From the NCBI GenBank assembly GCA_016745055.1, contig JADGDF010000007.1:1-59814 (forward strand): 59,814 nt of DNA, given 5' to 3'. This DNA is from Thiotrichaceae bacterium (GTDB lineage Bacteria; Pseudomonadota; Gammaproteobacteria; Beggiatoales; Beggiatoaceae). The position numbers and the translations under genes were made by a program. Below the pieces are notes generated by a model. It saw only the letters and a program-made list of their open reading frames with translations. It was not told where the DNA came from and ran no database searches. Of the stretch, positions 57,314 to 59,814 are shown one piece after another; positions within the stretch are counted from its first letter, which is position 1, and each line of letters starts with the position of its first letter.

Positions 57314-59502
57314 AAAAAGAAATTACCTTTGGACTAATCGCTGTTTTTTTCGCGTGTTTACTTATCTCATTGTTCATGATTGCCGATACACTTGGCAATT
57401 CAGAGCGTTTTCAACACTTATACACATTTCTACTCTTTGCTAATATTGTTGCGGTCATTGCACTGTTAGGGCTAATTGTTTTAAATCTAGGCCAACTCAT
57501 TCGTCAAATTCGACGTCGCCGTTTTGGAGCACGTTTAATTACACGTTTAGTAGGGCTATTTATCATACTCTCAGTGGTCCCCGTTGCTTTGGTGTACTAT
57601 TTTTCCTTACAATTTATTCAGCAACAACTTGATAGTTTATTTAATGTGAATGCAGAACAAGGGATTGAAAATGCCCTAGAATTAGGTCAAGCCGCCTTAG
57701 ACATTAAGTTACGTGACTCATTGCGCCAGACTGAATTTATTGTGAAACAAATTGATATTTTTGGCGAACATCTGATTGACGTATATTTAGACGATTTACG
57801 GCAGCAAATGGGCGCTGAAGAAGTGACCTTATTTGGCTACGGTGGAGAAATTATAGCCTTTAATAGCTCAGATACAGCGCGTTTATTGCCCACTCAGCCA
57901 GATAATAAATTATTACTCAAACTAAATCTGGAAGAAAATAAATATGTGACGTTAGATGCAGCAACGAATGAAGGTAAACGATATATCCGTACGGTGGTTA
58001 AATATATTCAATCTGACCAAGCGCATTACATACATGCTTTATTCCCCTTAACAGCGCATTTTGCTGAATTGACCAAGAGTTCTGAAGCCGCTTATTCTGC
58101 CTACCAAAAGCAAAAATATCTGCAAACTCCATTGAAACAAAATTTCATCTTAGTGCTGTCACTGGTACTAGTATTAAGCATTTTTAGCATGATATGGATG
58201 TCATTTTTTTCTGCTCGACGTTTTGTTGCTCCTCTGGTCAACTTAATTGGCGCAACAAAAGCGGTTGCTGCAGGTAATTATGAAAAACAACTCCCTGTTA
58301 ACCAGTTAGGCGAATTAAACTTTTTGGTCAACGCCTTTAACGACATGACCAAAAAAATTGCTTTAGCACGGGATGAAGCAAAACGTAGTCAACAATTGGC
58401 TGAAAATCAACGCATTCACCTGGAAATTATTTTAAAACACATGTCCTCAGGTATGATGGCATTAGATCAGCAAAACTGCTTGAAAACAGCAAATTTGGCA
58501 GCCAATCGTATTTTAGAACTACCATTAACTGAATTTTTCGACCAACCACTCGCAGAACTACAAAAACAGCATCCAATCTTAGATACTTTGTGCATGACAA
58601 TTGAGCCACGAATTAAAGAATTAAAACAAGATTGGCGAGAAGAAGTGATAATTACTTCCGGCAGTGGGCGTAAAATTTTGCTCTGTGCAGGCACGACAAT
58701 TCCTCTAATTAGCGCTAATGAAGAAGAAAGTCAAATTGGCCATGTAATTGTGTTTGATGATATTACGGCTTTGGTGCAAGCACAACGGGATGCTGCTTGG
58801 AGTGAAGTTGCTCGTCGATTGGCCCATGAAATAAAAAATCCATTAACCCCCATTCAACTATCCGCCGAAAGATTACAGTATAAATATTTAAAACAAGAGA
58901 CAGTACAAAACACCGATTTACTTGAACGCATGACGCACACGATCATTCAGCAAGTCAAAGCGATGAAAGAAATGGTCGATGCTTTTTCTGATTATGCACG
59001 GATTTCGCAAATACGTTGGCAAACCATACAATTGAATCGGCTCATCAAAGAGGTTGTTGATTTATATCAATATGATCGAGTAAAAATCACACTGCAATTA
59101 GACAAAAAAATAAACAAAATTGAAGTGGATAAAGGTCGTTTACGCCAGCTATTGCATAATGTCATAAAAAATGCCATTGAAGCGAATAATACACAGGCTG
59201 TGCAGATTAAAATCACAACACATTATAAATTGATAACCGCTTTAGAATATGTTGAATTACGCATTGAAGATAATGGGCCTGGTATCCCTAAGGATTTACT
59301 GGATCGTGTTTTTGAACCTTATGTGACCAGTAAAACCAAAGGGACAGGATTAGGATTAGCAATTGTCAAAAAAATCATTGAAGAACATGGAGGTACTCTT
59401 CAAATTGAAAATGTTCCTGGGGCTTGTATTACTATTCAATTACCACTAAAAACGACAGAAACTTCTCTGAATTTTGTTGACACTTCTTATATCCAAGACT
59501 AA
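57295..59502 (+). CDS. NtrY-like membrane sensor histidine kinase
   Basis: Two-component sensor of 735 residues. Several N-terminal helices (about 13-30, 40-65, 80-100) and one at 280-305 enclose a periplasmic part; HAMP at about 310-360, PAS at about 375-495, HisKA with H511 (RRLAHEIKNPLTPIQLSAER) and HATPase_c with NVIKNAIEA, DNGPGIP and GTGLGLAIVKK. The pattern is that of NtrY, whose partner NtrX controls nitrogen or redox genes. No ntrX is seen after it: 170 bases of intergenic repeat DNA and an insertion sequence follow. Confidence 0.92.
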   Translation: MRFKEIKKEITFGLIAVFFACLLISLFMIADTLGNSERFQHLYTFLLFANIVAVIALLGLIVLNLGQLIRQIRRRRFGARLITRLVGLFIILSVVPVALVYYFSLQFIQQQLDSLFNVNAEQGIENALELGQAALDIKLRDSLRQTEFIVKQIDIFGEHLIDVYLDDLRQQMGAEEVTLFGYGGEIIAFNSSDTARLLPTQPDNKLLLKLNLEENKYVTLDAATNEGKRYIRTVVKYIQSDQAHYIHALFPLTAHFAELTKSSEAAYSAYQKQKYLQTPLKQNFILVLSLVLVLSIFSMIWMSFFSARRFVAPLVNLIGATKAVAAGNYEKQLPVNQLGELNFLVNAFNDMTKKIALARDEAKRSQQLAENQRIHLEIILKHMSSGMMALDQQNCLKTANLAANRILELPLTEFFDQPLAELQKQHPILDTLCMTIEPRIKELKQDWREEVIITSGSGRKILLCAGTTIPLISANEEESQIGHVIVFDDITALVQAQRDAAWSEVARRLAHEIKNPLTPIQLSAERLQYKYLKQETVQNTDLLERMTHTIIQQVKAMKEMVDAFSDYARISQIRWQTIQLNRLIKEVVDLYQYDRVKITLQLDKKINKIEVDKGRLRQLLHNVIKNAIEANNTQAVQIKITTHYKLITALEYVELRIEDNGPGIPKDLLDRVFEPYVTSKTKGTGLGLAIVKKIIEEHGGTLQIENVPGACITIQLPLKTTETSLNFVDTSYIQD

Positions 59503-59573
59503 TCATGTTGGCACTGTTTTTATATGGATATTAGCTTCTAAATTCTGGGCACTGTCATTAATTTAAGCTCGTA

Positions 59574-59619
59574 GGAGTGCAAACTTTAGTTTGCAAACGC
59601 AAGATAAATCTTGCACTCC
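59574..59619. repeat. Double-hairpin intergenic repeat
   Basis: Outer arms GGAGTGCAA and TTGCACTCC enclose two perfect small hairpins, TGCAAACT-TT-AGTTTGCA (59578-59595) and GCAAGAT-AA-ATCTTGC (59599-59614). It is a typical dispersed palindromic element and may also end ntrY transcription. Confidence 0.65.
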
Positions 59620-59670
59620 AAACTGATGAAAGAAGCTAGACGAGAACACATGAAAACTCGCGCGTCCTTA

Positions 59671-59814
59671 GAGCCTGTTTAAAGTTTTTTTAGAATGATA
59701 GCCAAAAAAGCTAGTATAACGAACTGTAAGCTAGAATTGAGGTTTCTTTCGCAGTTTTTCCAAAGTCTTCGACACTTATCTAACCAAGCAAAAGACCTTT
59801 CAACAATCCATCGC
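59671..59814 (-). mobile_element. IS5-type insertion sequence, 3' end
   Basis: The element begins at the inverted-repeat-like GAGCCTGTTTAAAG (59671) right after a TTA that could be the target duplication, and runs to the window edge. It carries the C-terminal part of a transposase on the minus strand. The other end is outside the window. Confidence 0.8.
59679..59814 (-). CDS. IS5-family transposase, C-terminal part (partial)
   Basis: Partial reading frame of 44 residues, open at the window edge. It reads RWIVERSFAWLDKCRRLWKN, then an SLQFVILAFLAIILKKL end. R-W-x-V-E-R-x-F-A-W-L is the conserved C-terminal motif of IS5/IS1031-group DDE transposases, containing the catalytic Glu. The stop TAA lies inside the terminal inverted-repeat region, as in other IS5 elements. 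Whether the full copy is intact cannot be seen. Confidence 0.85.
   Translation of the reverse strand, partial: RWIVERSFAWLDKCRRLWKNCERNLNSSLQFVILAFLAIILKKL

Overview
This is a 59.8-kb stretch of an AT-rich (by eye about 40% G+C) gammaproteobacterial chromosome. Housekeeping genes of the gammaproteobacterial type (pheT-ihfA-merR, argA, rdgC, cpdA, cvpA, glmM, yqgE-type, thiC, mpl) alternate with accessory blocks. An Isp-linked uptake [NiFe] hydrogenase, many PAS, cyclase and kinase sensors, and many short GC-rich palindromic repeats between genes would fit a Thiotrichales-like sulfur oxidiser. That placement is inference; no rRNA or other taxonomic marker is present, and no tRNA gene or CRISPR array was recognised.

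Layout. 0.5-4.0 kb: hynS-isp1-isp2 plus a small unknown gene, a membrane-bound hydrogenase operon whose large-subunit gene is not adjacent. 4.5-8.6 kb: a fused haem-oxygenase-fold/Rieske oxygenase and a P1B-like ATPase that lacks the CPC metal motif. 8.6-15.3 kb: mpl, a membrane-anchored TAXI binding protein, a REC-class III cyclase, and a TPP riboswitch with thiC. 15.3-19.0 kb: a small defence island with repeats, a single-chain restriction-modification enzyme and a DUF3800 gene remnant. 19.1-25.0 kb: pheT-ihfA-merR, a FixL-like haem-PAS protein without an output domain, and a YihY-type membrane protein. 25-30 kb: a radical SAM enzyme divergent from a TonB receptor, then a membrane protein with a winged-helix regulator. 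30-35.4 kb: a 1766-residue Ser/Thr kinase-ATPase-histidine kinase. 35.5-38.2 kb: argA and a short-chain dehydrogenase.

38.7-44.1 kb, minus strand: a seven-gene operon holding a complete polyketide beta-branching (HMG-CoA synthase) cassette: dehydratase, ketosynthase, HMG synthase, two enoyl-CoA hydratases, a lipocalin-like protein and an acyl carrier protein. No modular polyketide synthase is in the window. The ketosynthase keeps its catalytic Cys, whereas characterised cassette decarboxylases carry Ser. This is the best candidate for an undescribed small pathway.

44.7-59.8 kb: a NYN-LOTUS protein, a large secreted protein that may be a degenerate papain-like enzyme, rdgC-cpdA, a MerR regulator next to a free-standing copy of its own C-terminal domain, cvpA, a bacterioferritin, a small transporter, a CorC/HlyC-type protein, glmM, a YqgE protein, and DUF4390 with an NtrY-like kinase. 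After the kinase comes an IS5-type insertion sequence where ntrX would be expected. The REC-cyclase and CpdA suggest local cyclic-nucleotide synthesis and breakdown.
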